A stretch of DNA of 64,000 nt from Zoroaster sp. YZ-2022. Taxonomy: Eukaryota; Echinodermata; Asteroidea; Forcipulatida; Zoroasteridae. The notes below the pieces were generated by a model. That model was not told the DNA's origin, made no database searches, and saw only the letters and a list, made by a program, of their open reading frames with translations. Made by a program: the position numbers and the translations under genes. This document shows, piece by piece, positions 46,906-60,121 of the stretch. Each line of letters begins with the position of its first letter. Position 1 is the first letter of the stretch. Location of the stretch: NCBI GenBank assembly GCA_029582265.1, contig CM055822.1, positions 40,880,036-40,944,035 of the forward strand, given 5' to 3'.

Positions 46906-48589
46906 ACATTTTTTTGGGGGTGGGGGCAAGATTGGGCCCCTACCGTATATAGAATGAAATGTCCAAGTATAGGCTTGAGCCCCTTAACAATGTCAACTTA
47001 GAAAACTCTTGTTACTGACAGTTCTCTTCTCTTTTTCTTTCTTTGTTTCCGTAAAACAACAAATTGTTTCAGGGTGTTTGTAAACAATTTCTAAGTATTA
47101 AAGATGTATTACCAGTGTTTATCTGGCAATTGTTTGTTTTTATTGGAACATTGATAATTTCTTTTTTAAACACATTTAAATGATATATAGTAGTTTAATT
47201 TAACAGTAAACAAGTGCCAAAATAAAGTTATGAGTGGACCCACCATAAATTCATTTTGATAAATATTTACTGCATAGAACCATGATTATCAAAATTAATT
47301 TGAGCAACTTGTCCTTTTAAAGGATTGTTTTCACTTTCTCAAGTATAGCAATGTTCCAATGGGAAAAGGACATTTCCGGAAATTGCTGAAATAGCGAAAA
47401 ACACGGGCGGTCATCTTTAATTGTTCGAGAAACATTATGATAAATGCATAGGTTTCATTTCGCCTGGTCTATTCTCGGAGAGAATACTCCGACTGTCTTT
47501 AATTAAGAGGCAGTAGATTTATTCGTTGAAGGTTCATTTTATGAAGGTAGATAAAGCAACGAACAGGATAATCAAAACATGATAATGGTGACGTAAAGGG
47601 AAATATCCTTATTTGTTTGATGAGTCTTTCTGCAGCTCCTGAATGCATACTTATATTATTTTAGACATTATATTTTTTTGTGTACATAATTATGATTATG
47701 TAAATACACGGCAAATGGTTGCCGTGAAAAGGATAGAGTACAAATTTACATTTATTTCCATGCTTTCGTGAAGGAAAAGAATAGCACATTTTGTTGATGG
47801 GAAACATATAATTATATGAAAAACAAACAGGAGATGTATGCGCACGGAAGCCAGAAAAAATAAGTCTGAAGGCATATTCTAAAAGCTAAGGCTTGTGTAT
47901 AGAGGTCTGATATAACATAAACAGAAAACAAAGAACAAGAATATGAACACAGGAAGAGACAAATGGAACAGTCACACAACTAAGGAGTAGGGCTTGAACC
48001 TCCAATAACTGTCCATTTTCACAATAAAAATAAATCAATTTGGCATCAACTATTTTCTTTATTTCTTATTCATTTAACAAAATTCAGAATGGGGATATTA
48101 AGTGCTGATGTTTGGTGGCCAAACAAAATATGGCGTACGCCCTTTATGTTCCCCCAAAGCTGCTACTGGGCTAGTGATTAAAACTGCAACGGAGGATATG
48201 ACTTAATTTGGTGACGCCCTCTTCCCTCCCCTTCCTCTGTCACTTACCCTCTCCCCTCACACCTCAATGATAATGCCTTCGCTGTGGCCTTGCCCACACT
48301 GTGTGTGCAGCGTGTATAGGGGCGTCAATAATTATAACGTGTCTGTTTACACGGACGAGGCGGAGCTATAAGTGTGCGCTCAGTGTGCATGGTTTTAGAT
48401 CGGAGCATAAACGGTTCTCTGATGAAAACGTTATTAAATAGGTGACCAGTATTGGCCTATTCATATTTTAGTATTGAAACACAAAGATCTTGGTGAGCTT
48501 ATTACGTGTTCTTGTAGTTAATTGTGTGACATTTATAACATACAGAATACACGTATATAGGCCTACCAACGTATTTTGTTTGCTTTGAA
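46906..48589 (+). other. region upstream of gene C
   Basis: AT-rich, with a short copy of a dispersed repeat at 47080-47460 (GGAACATTGATAATTTC, also near 2020-2110 and 33160). I see no TATA box or initiator I would trust. The first-exon ATG is at 48590, preceded by TTGCTTTGAA. The promoter probably lies in 48300-48560 but cannot be located by eye. Confidence 0.35.
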
Positions 48590-48916
48590 ATGGCGGAGGA
48601 CAACTTGGGATATTTTCAAATCTTCGTACTAATTCTCTATGCGCTGTCGCAAGTATCGGCGGCTTACGGGAAAACATCCATTACAAAATGGTGTGGAATA
48701 GTGGATTTTGCCTTGGTGGATATGAATTTCTCATCGACCACTACCACAAACCACAAGCTCTGTCATCTAGCTTGCATGGGTTCACCGAATTGTCAGTCGG
48801 CTAACTACTGGCCAAAGACCCATCTGTGTGAATTCAACAACGCCTCACACTTCAATGTTTGTGGCCGATATTTGGTCGAGCAGCAAGGGTCAATCTATAC
48901 CTTTATCGAAGCTGAG
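48590..48916 (+). CDS. gene C, first coding exon: signal peptide and PAN/apple domain
   Basis: Starts MAEDNLGYFQIFVLILYALS, a hydrophobic leader with a likely cleavage after QVSA. A PAN/apple module follows: KWCGIVDFALVDMNFSS, CHLACMGSPNCQSANYW, LCEFNNASHFNVC and YTFIEAE. Spaced cysteines and the NY-x-LCEFN core are diagnostic. PAN modules bind proteins or carbohydrates outside cells. NFSS and NNAS are possible N-glycosylation sites. The donor GAG|GTATGT ends the exon in phase 0. The predicted product is a secreted recognition or adhesion protein. The start is the only ATG before the leader in frame. Gene B has no recognised counterpart of this exon. Confidence 0.8.
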
Positions 48917-49887
48917 GTATGTATGATTTTTTGCCTGCTTGCATCGTGTATATGAATGTTTGTTTCTTGCTGTGATCATCCCAATATACCTCAGTTCTAT
49001 CTATTATATAAATTGTATTAACTTTGTATATGCCTACATCAGGGGCGGATCCAGGCCTTATGAAGGGAGGGTCCAAATGGTTGGAATTATTGTGTAATAT
49101 ATATGACATAACCCTGCTGGCATTAATAACACCCTAAACTACTTCAAACTGTTTTTTTTTAATTGGAAAGAACAGTTTTTTTCCTGGCCAGTTTCAGAAT
49201 ATTACACCCAGCTTAATCAATTTCATTTGAAATTTAATTTTCCTTTACATCAAATTGTATTAGTTGAGCATTCGATTGACCTTAACTATCATTCATCACC
49301 ATCATCACCACCATCATCATTGTTATCATCACTGTTATCGACATCAGCATCATAACATCACCACCACCATCGCCACCATCATCACAATCACCATTACCAC
49401 CACCATTATCATCACCACCATCACCATCACCACCATCACCATCACCATCACACCATCATCACCATCACCGTCATCAACATTATCACCATCATATCATCTG
49501 GCATCATCATCATCTTTCAATTTCGATTTTCTGGTATAATGTTTTCAAAAATTATTGTTGACCAGATGATAAAATAACCATGATGAGCATGGTTTTACTG
49601 TATTATGTCCTGAAATCAATTATTGTGGGTCCCCACGGTCATAAATTCATTTGGCCGGACAATATTTTTTTCGAATGTTTACTGAACTTACTGAACGCTA
49701 TATATTGTAGGAAATAATATCATTCGTTTTCCTTTTTAAAAAGAATGTGATCAATGTTCCGATGAAAACAATTTTTTGGAAAATGCCCGTAAAATATCGA
49801 AACACACGGGCGGTATACATCTTTGGTTGTTTTGTATGATGTAAAAATGATCACATAAAAAACAACCAAGTGTTTATTCTTCCTCAG
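48917..49887 (+). other. gene C intron 1
   Basis: Opens GTATGT and ends TTCTTCCTCAG. It holds the (CAT/CAC)n microsatellite 49289-49505, but no other feature. Confidence 0.65.
49289..49505. repeat. (CAT)n/(CAC)n compound microsatellite
   Basis: More than 200 bases of CAT and CAC triplets with interruptions. A 91-codon open frame over it (His/Thr-rich) is an artefact of the repeat. Confidence 0.95.
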
Positions 49888-49972
49888 ATGGGATGCGACA
49901 TTCAGCATGTGTCAACTCGTACTACGTACTGCAATGATAACAAATCAGTAGATCCTTGTAATAACGGTCAAG
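49888..49972 (+). CDS. gene C, second exon, Cys-containing linker
   Basis: Between TTCCTCAG and GTGAGT the 85-base exon reads MGCDIQHVSTRTTYC, then NDNKSVDPCNNGQ plus one base. It starts in phase 0, matching the previous exon, and ends in phase 1, matching the start phase of the exon at 60122. DPCNNGQ looks like the first residues of an EGF-like module, but no further EGF exon was found in the next 10 kb. Direct splicing to 60122 would be in frame. Confidence 0.65.
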
Positions 49973-51809
49973 GTGAGTAATTGTATGTCCGTTCGGTCGG
50001 TCACAGGGGCTATTTGTCTGTTCGTTCGGTCGGTCACAGGGGCTATTTGTCTGTTTGTTAGTCGGGCTGTCTTTCTGCAATCCGTCCTTCCGTCGTCTGC
50101 CCACCGTCTCACAGTGGACCAGGGTGAAACCAAAGTGCGCCAAAATGGGTCATTTGTGTTTGTGCCAGATATAATTTCTTTTACATGTTTTAGGTTGCTA
50201 AGACCCCTACGACTATTTTATAAACAAATTAACCTCCAATTAATATTTAATGACCGTAGAACCGCCATTGAATTGCCATTGTGTGATTTTGACAGAAGCT
50301 ATCGTCATGTAAATTGAAGTGAACTCAGTACATGGTCTATATTTTATCAACATTAAGTCAATTGTAAACTAGCTTTTTGATTTCATCAGCAAAAACCGAA
50401 GAATTTGGTTTAAAAAAATTATAAAATGTAGCTTTTTTGTTCAGGTATTGTGGAACTATATCCGCCTAAATTCTCATATTTCCCTGAAGCTTAACCTTTC
50501 GGCAACATTTTGATACCAAAATTCGCTGCGACCACCTGCGACCAGTGATTTTTAAGTTTTTTTTTGTAAACCCCATCCCAACAAATTTGAAAGACGGAAT
50601 AATTCATCAGGATGTTTGGTACCATCACCAACTTCACATCAAGTAGGGCTGTAAGTGTTTAGATAATAATTCAGTAATGTTGTAATCGGGTAATTACCCA
50701 AAGAGTGGTTAGCCTATACCATGCAAAAACTGGGTTGTTAAAGTAATATCATTGGTTTCAACCTTATAATCTATCATGGTGTTTATATTGGACGGGTTAC
50801 CCAATGTTAACATCACTAGTGTAGTTATTAACGTCCAGTTTATTGGCAATGTAGTCGCCATTTAAAATGAAATAATGTGTGTGCTACATAACTCATCACA
50901 TCACAGATCCACACTCATAGCTCTCTTGTAATTGGGGCAAATGTAACAACACTCTCACAAACATTATAATTTGTTTCCTTTGAAACCAGTATAAACTTTC
51001 GGTAAAATGTTTGTAAGATTCAAGATATCAAGTTATAGACCTGTACAATATAACGAGAACATTGTGTAAATGTATTCAGATTGTTTGTATTCATTCCTAC
51101 GTGGTATTTCTGTCTTTGAACGCTTCAACATCAACTAATTTTAACAAATCGGCAAATACGGACGTAGATTTACAGTATGAACATTAAAAAGTATTAGATT
51201 ATTAGATTATTAAAGATTAAAGATTAAAGATTATTAGATTATTAAAAATTAAAGATTATTTCGGGAATTATATTTTACGGGTCATCAGTAGTAGTGGGGG
51301 GGGGGGGGCGGCAATTACTTATATACTGTCCCCCACTTTAAATAGTTTGTAATTCATGTGTCTCAATTGGTCTCAATTCAAAACCGATCGACGCCAATCG
51401 ATGAGAAAATCGACGGGGACATGTGGTGGTCGATTCTTGTTCCAATGTCCCAACAGGTCTGTCCAAGATTGTAGTTTCGCCTCTGAACCTTGAAATTAAC
51501 AATGCGTCTGTTGAAGTGGTCGACGCATTAGGAACACTGGTCCACGATAAACTTAGAATTCAAATACAGCCAAAATGTATAAACAGCTAACCAACGGCTT
51601 TATTTAGAAAACTGAAATCAATCTTGAACAGACATGTTTGGGACTCTAGAACAAGAATCGACTACCACATTTCCGTGTTCGTTGGTGTCGATCTGTTTTG
51701 AAACTGATCTGGTAAATTATTAGAGCTGATATTGAGAGTATGCAAAAAATAGTTGAAAATAGCCTCATGGCCAATTTTAATAGCATTCTCTCTGACTTAA
51801 TAGTATTCT

Positions 51810-52295
51810 CTTCTACTCATTCCCTCAACCATTCGAACCCACGACCTCCTGCTTACAAGTGTAGACGTCTTAACCTCTCGACCACCGAGCTTGCCCGATG
51901 ACAATTGGCTGCCTAGAATCGCGGGTGCCGCAACATTTATAGTTTTGATGAAATTCTTGCGTCGGGAGATAAACAATTGATTAAATTTTTCCCTACACCG
52001 ACGTGTGTATAACACTGCATACTCAGTGCTTTCTGAGTGTCTGTGGAAAAAGCTTCACAGGCGACTCGGACGGGATTCAGACCCGACCTCCTACTTTTAT
52101 ATTTATAGTTTTGATGAAATTCTTGCTAACTATAAATGTTGCGGCACCACTGCTATATAGGATTCTAACCAGCCAACCATCATCGGGCAAGCTCGGTGGC
52201 CGAGAGGTTGAACGTCACCACTAGTAAGCTTTTTCCACAGGCACTTTATAAGCATTGAGTATGCAGTGCTATACACGCGTCGGTGTAGGTCATCC
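51810..52295. mobile_element. SINE-1 pair in inverted orientation
   Basis: 51810-52085 is a minus-strand copy (TTCGAACCCACGACCTCC, then CCGACGTGTGTATAACAC). 52100-52295 is a plus-strand copy (AGCTCGGTGGCCGAGAGG), missing the B box region. The two tails are separated by a short direct repeat (ATAGTTTTGATGAAATTCTT). Confidence 0.75.
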
Positions 52296-52871
52296 ACTCT
52301 AAAAAGTATACTGTCATCCACTCTAAAAAGTGGAGAGACATGTCCACCGTCTCCCACCGATTGACCCTCATGCTTGATATGTCCCGTAAGTTTTAAATAA
52401 TGAAATTATACTAAATACACTCTGTGTTTGGTTTGTATGTGGCAAATAAATTTATAAAGGCTGTTCGTTACACGATCCTGCAAACCATGTTTTCGAGTCA
52501 AAGATGGTATATAGTCATAACGCCGGTCAGTGGGCCTGTGCTGCCGGCAGGCAGGGTACTGAGCTACATGAATCAAAATGTACTTGATAGTGATGGTGCG
52601 CGGGCACGGGGCTATATTTCGTGAAATTTATTTGACAAATTAGATGGAATAATATGTCTTGAATCAAGGATGGAAAAATCGTACTTTTTTGCACAATTGT
52701 AAAGAAATTGAATTATGTGACATTTTTCTAACATACTTTTACTTAATGTGATCTTTGCTTCCAGTCAAAACAGGAAGTTCAAATTTAAAAACTTCTAACG
52801 CACATCTGGTAGGGTTTTACTATCTCCAAAAGAAACATGAATCGGAATTTCACAAAATTTGGCACAGTGAA

Positions 52872-53277
52872 CAACCACATTCAACCACATTCAACCACAT
52901 TCAACCACATTCAACCACTTTCAACCACTTTCAACCAAACCATTCAACCACATTCAACCACATTCAACCACATTCAACCACATTCAACCACATTCAACCA
53001 CTTTCAACCACTTTCAACCATTCAACCACTTTCAACCACTTTCAACCATTCAACCACATTCAACCACATTCAACCACATTCAACCACATTCAACCACATT
53101 CAACCACTTTCAACCACTTTCAACCATTCAACCACTTTCAACCATTCAACCACTTTCAACCACTTTCAACCATTCAACCACATTCAACCACATTCAACCA
53201 CATTCAACCACATTCAACCACATTCAACCACTTTCAACCACTTTCAACCATTCAACCACTTTCAACCACTTTACAAA
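52872..53277. repeat. 10-bp minisatellite TTCAACCACA/TTCAACCACT
   Basis: About 40 units. Units of two kinds (ACA and ACT endings) with occasional six- or seven-base short units (TTCAACCA) form a higher-order pattern, roughly four blocks of ACA units alternating with ACT units. The long open frames over it (153 and 204 codons) are repeat artefacts. Confidence 0.95.
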
Positions 53278-54579
53278 CAACCACATTCTGGAGTGTAAAC
53301 GTAATCACAAGATTGAACCGGAAGTTATGGTCGGTAGAATTTGAAAATACATGTAAATCAATCAAATGATATGAAAAATTGCATCTTCTCCGTAACCAAA
53401 GCAGATAAATTCTGAATTTGTTCATGCTCGTAAAGAAGATCCTGTAAAAAGGATGACACAGAGACTACAATGAGTAAGGTAGAAAACTGTTAGGTCAGTG
53501 TGCATTCACCCGTCATCCGGTGTATGAATGTAAAATACATAAATAACTTTTACTAAACTATGTTATAGAATTTAAGAAATAAACTTTAAAAAAACAAAAT
53601 ATCTTTTGGCTGATAGACTAAAACAATGAAACATGTAAACTCAAACTGTGATTTTAAGTCACAACAATCAGGGCAAATTCAGAACTGGGTGAATTATGAA
53701 ATAATAGCACTGGAATGTGCTATGGAATGTGCTATACAGTAGTCTCATTGTTTCAGACTATGAGATCTGATAAGTGCCCCATGCCTAGGTATACATATGC
53801 AAAGTGTACAAAGGTAATGGCATCAATTAAATCTTCTAAAATATAATCTATGCTGGCTTTTCCTACTTAAAATCCACATAGTTGGAAAAGTGATCCAATA
53901 CAAATCTTAATACAAATAACTTCTGTAAATTCGTAACTTTAAGAAACCCAAATCTGAGTAAAAAACAAGAAGGTTTGGGGCCCAAAAGTTACACGGGTGT
54001 ATGTAATGAAAAAATGCACAAGTTGATCCAAGTTTGAACAAATAAAAATGCAACAAATATAAATCCCAAGAACTCATGGGTAAACTTGAATGAAACATCA
54101 GCAATTTAGTCATTCTTAAATGATTATTAAATTAAAATAAAATTACACATACCTGTAAAAAGGATGACAGAAAGACTCCAACGAGTATAGCTAGGTAGAA
54201 AAACGTTTATGTCAGTGTTCACTCACAGTCATCCGGTGTAAGAATGACCAAGGGTGCACACTGGCCAACACCAGGGCTCAACTTTGGGAGTTGGATTATG
54301 GCTGTTCCTTTTTTATTTTTTTAAATGTATTTTTTTTTTTTTTTTAAATTTATTTTGTGGGGCATAAAACACATGTAACTGACCTGACCTTTACTTTCTG
54401 TCCAAACTCAGACATGCCTACGTTCAGTGGCAGTCATTGAAATTTAGAATCATTCTTCAACATTTACACCATTCGTGGCCGCATCACAATTCTTTCCGGA
54501 AAATGAAAATATAAAATAAAAAAATTGGAAGTGGCTCAAATCCTTGAGGATAGGGTGTTTTAGCCCTCGCCATAATTAT

Positions 54580-57500
54580 TCTACAGGGGATTACTAATGC
54601 AAGAATCCATCCAATTAATTGAATACGACCTTTTCTGTAGCAATATTTTTCATAGATTTTCAACTGTTCATAACAAAAAAAATGTCCACAATGGATTTTA
54701 ACCAAATGTTTTTCCCACGTATTCTCATGTAACACTGTTAATTCAGTATTTGCTTTTGAGACTTTCTGGTCCTTATAAAAAAATACTAATTTTCTGGTTA
54801 AGATCAAAAAACCTTTTTCCAAAATGGAATCAATAAAATTACATTTTATGAGCTTAAATAGCTCATAAATGTTCACACTGGAGCTTATTGAATGCAAAAG
54901 CGGGCCTCGGATCCCACGGCTTAAGCTCGCTTCGCTCGCCTTACACAATATACAACCATTCGAATACGTGTGCGTGATATACATTTTCCTTATTGGACTG
55001 AATAGAATTAATTGCATTGCATGATTACTATGCCAGTAATAAGGCAATCCATTCAACTGGTGATAGGTTATGAATCATTATGATACAATCAAAATGGTTG
55101 AGCGAGCCAGTTGCCAAAGGCAACCATTACATCAATTTATCAACAAATAAAACTTACAATAAAAGAGATATCAATATTGAATTTTAACACTATCTATCAT
55201 ATAACACGACAAAACACTATCTTGCCAGAAAATCATCCATTCAGTCTGTTAAAATTGCCCGTCGCAATACAAATTAGTGTGTGTGATATACAAAATGTAC
55301 ACAAATATTTCAATGCATAAAATGCCATGCCATTCTCCCATGTGAAAACCACCTGAACACACCTAATTTGTATTGGATTATAAGGGCATCTACAACAGCC
55401 CAAAGACAATGCCAAAAGACAAAAAAGACATAGAAATTGGTATGAACCAGTTTTGAACTGGAATGAACTAAACACTGAATAAGAATAGTGATACTCTTGA
55501 TACTCAGCCTGAACTGTTATATGTATTCACAGTACAGAACATCATGGGATATACACGTGTACAGTATGTGATCAGCCTGAAGAACTTCAAACATACCAAA
55601 ACAAATTGCTACAAACATTGAAGCTAAGTTAATTGGGGATTTTAATAGCCTATTACCAAATTATAATAGTTTGTCATAGATTAATCTTTTCATAACCTTA
55701 TCATGTTTAAGATCAATCTTCACGCTGGAAGTAAGAATTCACTTTATAGAATGATACAAACCTGTGAGAATTGGTCTCTTTCTCAGAAAAGTGCAAACGT
55801 TCATACAACTGCATGGTCAATTGACGCAAAGTGTTTATCCCCATAGTATGCATAAGTCTTCATCTTAAAAAGGGTTGTAAATAAAAATTCATTTGCAGTT
55901 TTGTTTTCAACAATTTCAGTGTCATTATTCGTGGTACAATATTTAGATCCACCCCTCCGGTTTCATTTATTACAATGAAGCCAAAATGAGGGTTGGAAAA
56001 AAAAAAATATTGTACTGGAAAATCTCGGTGGAGGGCTTAGGAAAGAGATGCTCCTTTCTGAGATGGTTGAAAAGTTAGTGACAGCAACATTTTACTTCCC
56101 CTCAAATACAAGGCTAGCCAAAATCTGATTGATTAAAGCTATTTTTGTGTTTTGAATTTCTAGCTACGCGAACGCTGACCCATGTCGATAGCGACTATAC
56201 AGACATATTAAATACCTAGGTCTATTACCGTAATAGACTTTTTTCAACCGTTCGTAGTAATAAAGAAAAACCTCTGACCAATTAGATAGGAATATAATTC
56301 TCCATGACTGACTTGTATGTTTTAAAAAATATGCACTAGTTTTTATCCCACGTTTCAATGATGTTTTTGGGGATTACCAATGCAATAATCCATCCAATCA
56401 TTTTAACAGACTTGTTTTCAAATTATGCCATATTTTTGATTTTCAAACATAGATTTTCAACCATTTATAATTATAAAGGAAAACCTCTGACCAAGATAAG
56501 AATATGTTTTTAAAATATGCCTTTGTGGATTTATACTGTACTCTCACCTCATTCAATTCCTGATGGATTTTAGCCAAATATTTTTCTCACACATGCTGTC
56601 AATTCAATATTTATTTTGGAGACTTTCTGGTCCTTATTAAAAATATTGTGGTTAAGATCCTGAAATCATTTTCCAAAATAGACTCAATAAAATTACATTT
56701 TATAAGCTGGCCTTGGACCCCCGGACCCTGGACCCCACGTATGTAGCCAGGATTAGATTTTTCGGACTTCAGTTCAGATTTGTAGAAAATCTCTCTAGTT
56801 GATCCTCTTGAAACTTGTTGAGTTAAATGCTGGCATCAATAAAACTCGCATTTTTAAAAATCCAGAAAAGAACTGGGCAAAACGTAGTCGGAGTGTAGTC
56901 AAGTTAACGTTATAACGCAACGAGGGGGGGGGGGGGCAACATTTCCAAGGGAGGCACATTATCCAATGCTTATTGAATGCAAAAGCAGGTCTCGAATCCT
57001 ACAGCGTAAGCTCGCTTCGCTCGCTGGCTCGCTGGTTCGCTGGTTTGGATTTGGCCCGCACTTTCAAAATCATTCCACCGCCGTTGGACTGAATATTATT
57101 AATTGGGCCCATTCTCATCTACATTAAGCCTTACACAATTAAACAACAATCAGAATACGTGTACATGATATACTTTTTTTTTCTTATTGGACTGAATAGT
57201 ATTAATTGCTTGATTATTTATTGCCTTGCTTGATTACTATGCCAGTAATAAAACAATCCATTCATCTGTTGATATAAATCATTATGGTACAATCAATATG
57301 CTATAAGCGAGCCAGTTGCCAAGGGCAACCGTTACGTCAATTGTTAAACATATAAATCTTATAATAAAAGAGATATCAATATTGAATTTTAACACTATCC
57401 ATCATATGATACAACAAAACACAATAAGCACATCATCTAGTCAGTCTGTTAAAGTTACCCTTTTGCAATACAAATTGGTTGAGTGTGATATACGAAGAGA

Positions 57501-58110
57501 CACAAATGTTCCAATGCACAAAATGCAATGCCATTCGCCCATGTGAAAATTAAAACCACCTGAACATACTGTACCTAATTTGTGTTGCATTATAAGGGTA
57601 TTTGCAACAGCCCAAAGACAATACAAAATACATACAAAATGGTATCAACCATTTTGAACCGGAATGAACTATGAATAAGAATAGTGGTCTAGCACCACGA
57701 CACCTTTATAATCAGCCTGATACTTTTATATGCATTCACAGAACAGAACGGTATACACATGTGTACAGTATGTGATCAGCCTGAATAACTTCAAACATGC
57801 AAATTGCTACAAACACTGAAGCTAAAATAATTTGGGAATTTAATTTTCTCAAACTATCACAGTTTGTCTAATTTAGATTAAACCCTTCATAACCTTATCG
57901 GGTTTAAGATCAAGTTTCACATAGAATGCTAGAAGTAAGAATTCATTTTATGTAAATGATACCAACCTGTGAAAATTGTTCCATATGTTTCTGAGCAAAG
58001 TGCAAAAGTTCATACAACTGCATGGTCAATTGATGCAAAGTGTTTATCCCCATAGTATGCATAAGACTTTATCTTAAAAAGGGTTGTAAATAAAAATTCA
58101 TTTGCAGATT
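54580..58110. repeat. local duplication: 54580-55900 repeated at 56365-58110
   Basis: Matching anchors in order include AATGCAAGAATCCATCCAAT at 54597 and its variant at 56380, ATCAATAAAATTACATTTTAT at 54827 and 56683, GAGCCAGTTGCCAA at 55103 and 57308, and TTATCCCCATAGTATGCAT at 55834 and 58046. The copies are diverged and the second is longer. No coding signal. The minus-strand 190-codon frame at 54484-55056 has no recognisable motif and stops differ in the second copy. Confidence 0.6.
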
Positions 58111-59094
58111 TTATTTCAAAAAAATGACATAACCTCAGGCAGAATTATTTATTTCTCATAATGTTTGATACCGTAATCAATATTACACCAGATATGCTTT
58201 CCGAACTGAAACCTTTTAAATCTTTTGCCAATAGTGTACAAGGGTTGGATATGTTACAGTGTACTGCATTTTCCTGTTATTTTTTTTCATACAGCATCTG
58301 ATCCTTGTCACATTCATAAGCTATATTATGTGCCTCTCAAAGTCAAATTTATTATGTTAATAATGATTATGGTATTCAATAGAGGGTCTATTTCATGATT
58401 AGCCAAGTTTGATATTGAGTACGTCAACCTGTTATCTGCATTTTCATACCTTATCACATGATCTGACAGTTTAAACCGTCATTAGACATGCACAACACGT
58501 GAAAAGTGTTTAAAATGTTGCAGAGTAACCTTTAGTACTTTACTTCCACCAAAAACTGCTTTTGTGTCCTCATATGGACAAAGTGGACCAAGAAATACTT
58601 TTGAGTCCTATTTTATTTTGAGCAGTGTACCTGCCTTTATTGTACTTTTTCACAATTTTGGGTCAAAATCTTGTTTTTGAACTAAATGACCCAAAATGTT
58701 GGTTATAGCGGTGATCTAAGTGACGTCACATTGTTGCTTGTACTGAAGACAACAACTTGTGCCAAATGTCATGTCATGGGTATAGCGCCCCTAACGGTGA
58801 CCTTTGTATGTTTTCATGGCCTCATTGAATAGATCGTGTCAAACTGAACAAACTTACGAAGTTTCATGAACATCGGCTGAAGAATATAGAAAATACGAGG
58901 GGGGGGGGGGGGGGCCCCAATGAGCCTGAGAACAAAAGAAACAAATCCCAGGCTTAAAATGATGTTTAAAGGATGACAAACTAAATTGTTAATAATTATT
59001 GACACAAGAAATACCATTCAAGGTATATTCAAAATTAATCAAATGGTCGAATTTTAATGATTGAATTTTAATTTGTTTTGTTGGAATTGCGGTC

Positions 59095-59150
59095 ATTAAT
59101 ATATACATAATCTATATCTATAACTATATCAATATCTATCTCTATATCTA

Positions 59151-59197
<47 letters not shown>

Positions 59198-59218
59198 ATA
59201 TATATATATATATATATA

Positions 59219-59253
<35 letters not shown>

Positions 59254-59420
59254 ATATATATATCTATATATATATATATCTATATCTATATCTATATCTA
59301 TATCTATATCTATATCTATATCTATATAGATATAGATATAGATATAGATATATAGATAGATCTATATATATATCTATATAGATATATAGATAGATATATC
59401 GAAATATCTATATAGATATA
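59095..59420. repeat. TA / TATATC microsatellite
   Basis: A (TA)n tract, then TATATC units, and from about 59325 the complementary GATATA units. The last part could form a long hairpin with the earlier units. Confidence 0.95.
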
Positions 59421-59592
59421 ACGTAAAAATCTTAAAAGGTTCAAAAGTTGGTTATTTAATGCATATCTTGATTCAAAGAGATTTAGCAGTGGCTGCATAC
59501 TCTTAAGTCTTCATACCAATAATTTAACTTCTCGTTCAAGGCAGCTTTGTTAAATTATGAAACCCCCACTGAAAAGTTGCTGGAAACTCTTA

Positions 59593-59814
59593 TTAAACGG
59601 GCAGTATCGTCACGATCACAGCAGACTTTCGACAGGGTATGGAATCAATGTCCTAGTTTAAAATTAATGCAGTGACTGAAAATTACTGGCTCATTTATGG
59701 AGCAGCAACGGTAATATGACCTTATCATGTGGGGAATTATGCAGTCACTGAGTTAATCTAAAACTATCATTCCGATTCCATGCCCTGTTGATCATGACGA
59801 CACTGATCATTTAA
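59593..59814. mobile_element. TTAA-flanked MITE, copy 3
   Basis: TTAA on both sides. The ends CGGGCAGTATCGTCACGATC and GATCATGACGACACTG are inverted, with CGACAGGGTATGGAATC against the complement of GATTCCATGCCCTG. Same family as 33809-34236 and 39640-39758. Confidence 0.6.
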
Positions 59815-60121
59815 AAACCTCTAACGACTATAATTCTGACTTCAGGAGTATGTTCCCATCCCATTTAGTGAAACTCCGTCTCTGTACAAACCTGGGCTAT
59901 GGGAGCACGTACCCCAATCCTCATCCGAGGCCTGTGTCCCCCGTATGTCCCCACCCCGTTTAGAATTCAGATCAAATTATATTTATGTTTGTCAAATCGA
60001 CCATGGAAGTATAAAGCTGGATGAAAAAATGTCTTAACTTCTCACCTGAAAATCCCATAGCGCCGCAGTTATGTGACTGCCTATGAGTTTCGAATACAAA
60101 TGCCCTTATTTTGCTTTGCAG

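Larger units (their letters stand above)
49973..60121 (+). other. gene C intron, or undetected exons
   Basis: About 10 kb without a recognisable exon. It holds a copy of 31335-31410 (50615-50690), a (TTAAAGA)n-like run at 51195-51255, a G tract at 51296-51308, a SINE-1 pair, the 10-bp minisatellite at 52872, a local duplication at 54580-58110, poly-G tracts at 56923-56934 and 58899-58914, and TA-rich DNA. EGF-type exons could be hidden here. Confidence 0.5.

Noticed and set aside
49264..49539. His/Thr-rich 91-codon frame
   Set aside because: Translation of a CAT/CAC microsatellite inside an intron.
52755..53369. 204-codon frame of TFNHIQPHST-type repeats
   Set aside because: Artefact of the 10-bp minisatellite; a second overlapping frame is also open.
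54484..55056. 190-codon minus-strand frame
   Set aside because: No domain or motif is recognisable, the duplicate at 56.4-58.1 kb does not keep the frame, and no splice or conservation evidence was found.
59150..59420. Possible replication origin or matrix-attachment AT tract
   Set aside because: A simple TA/TATATC microsatellite; nothing in sequence separates it from ordinary repeat expansion.
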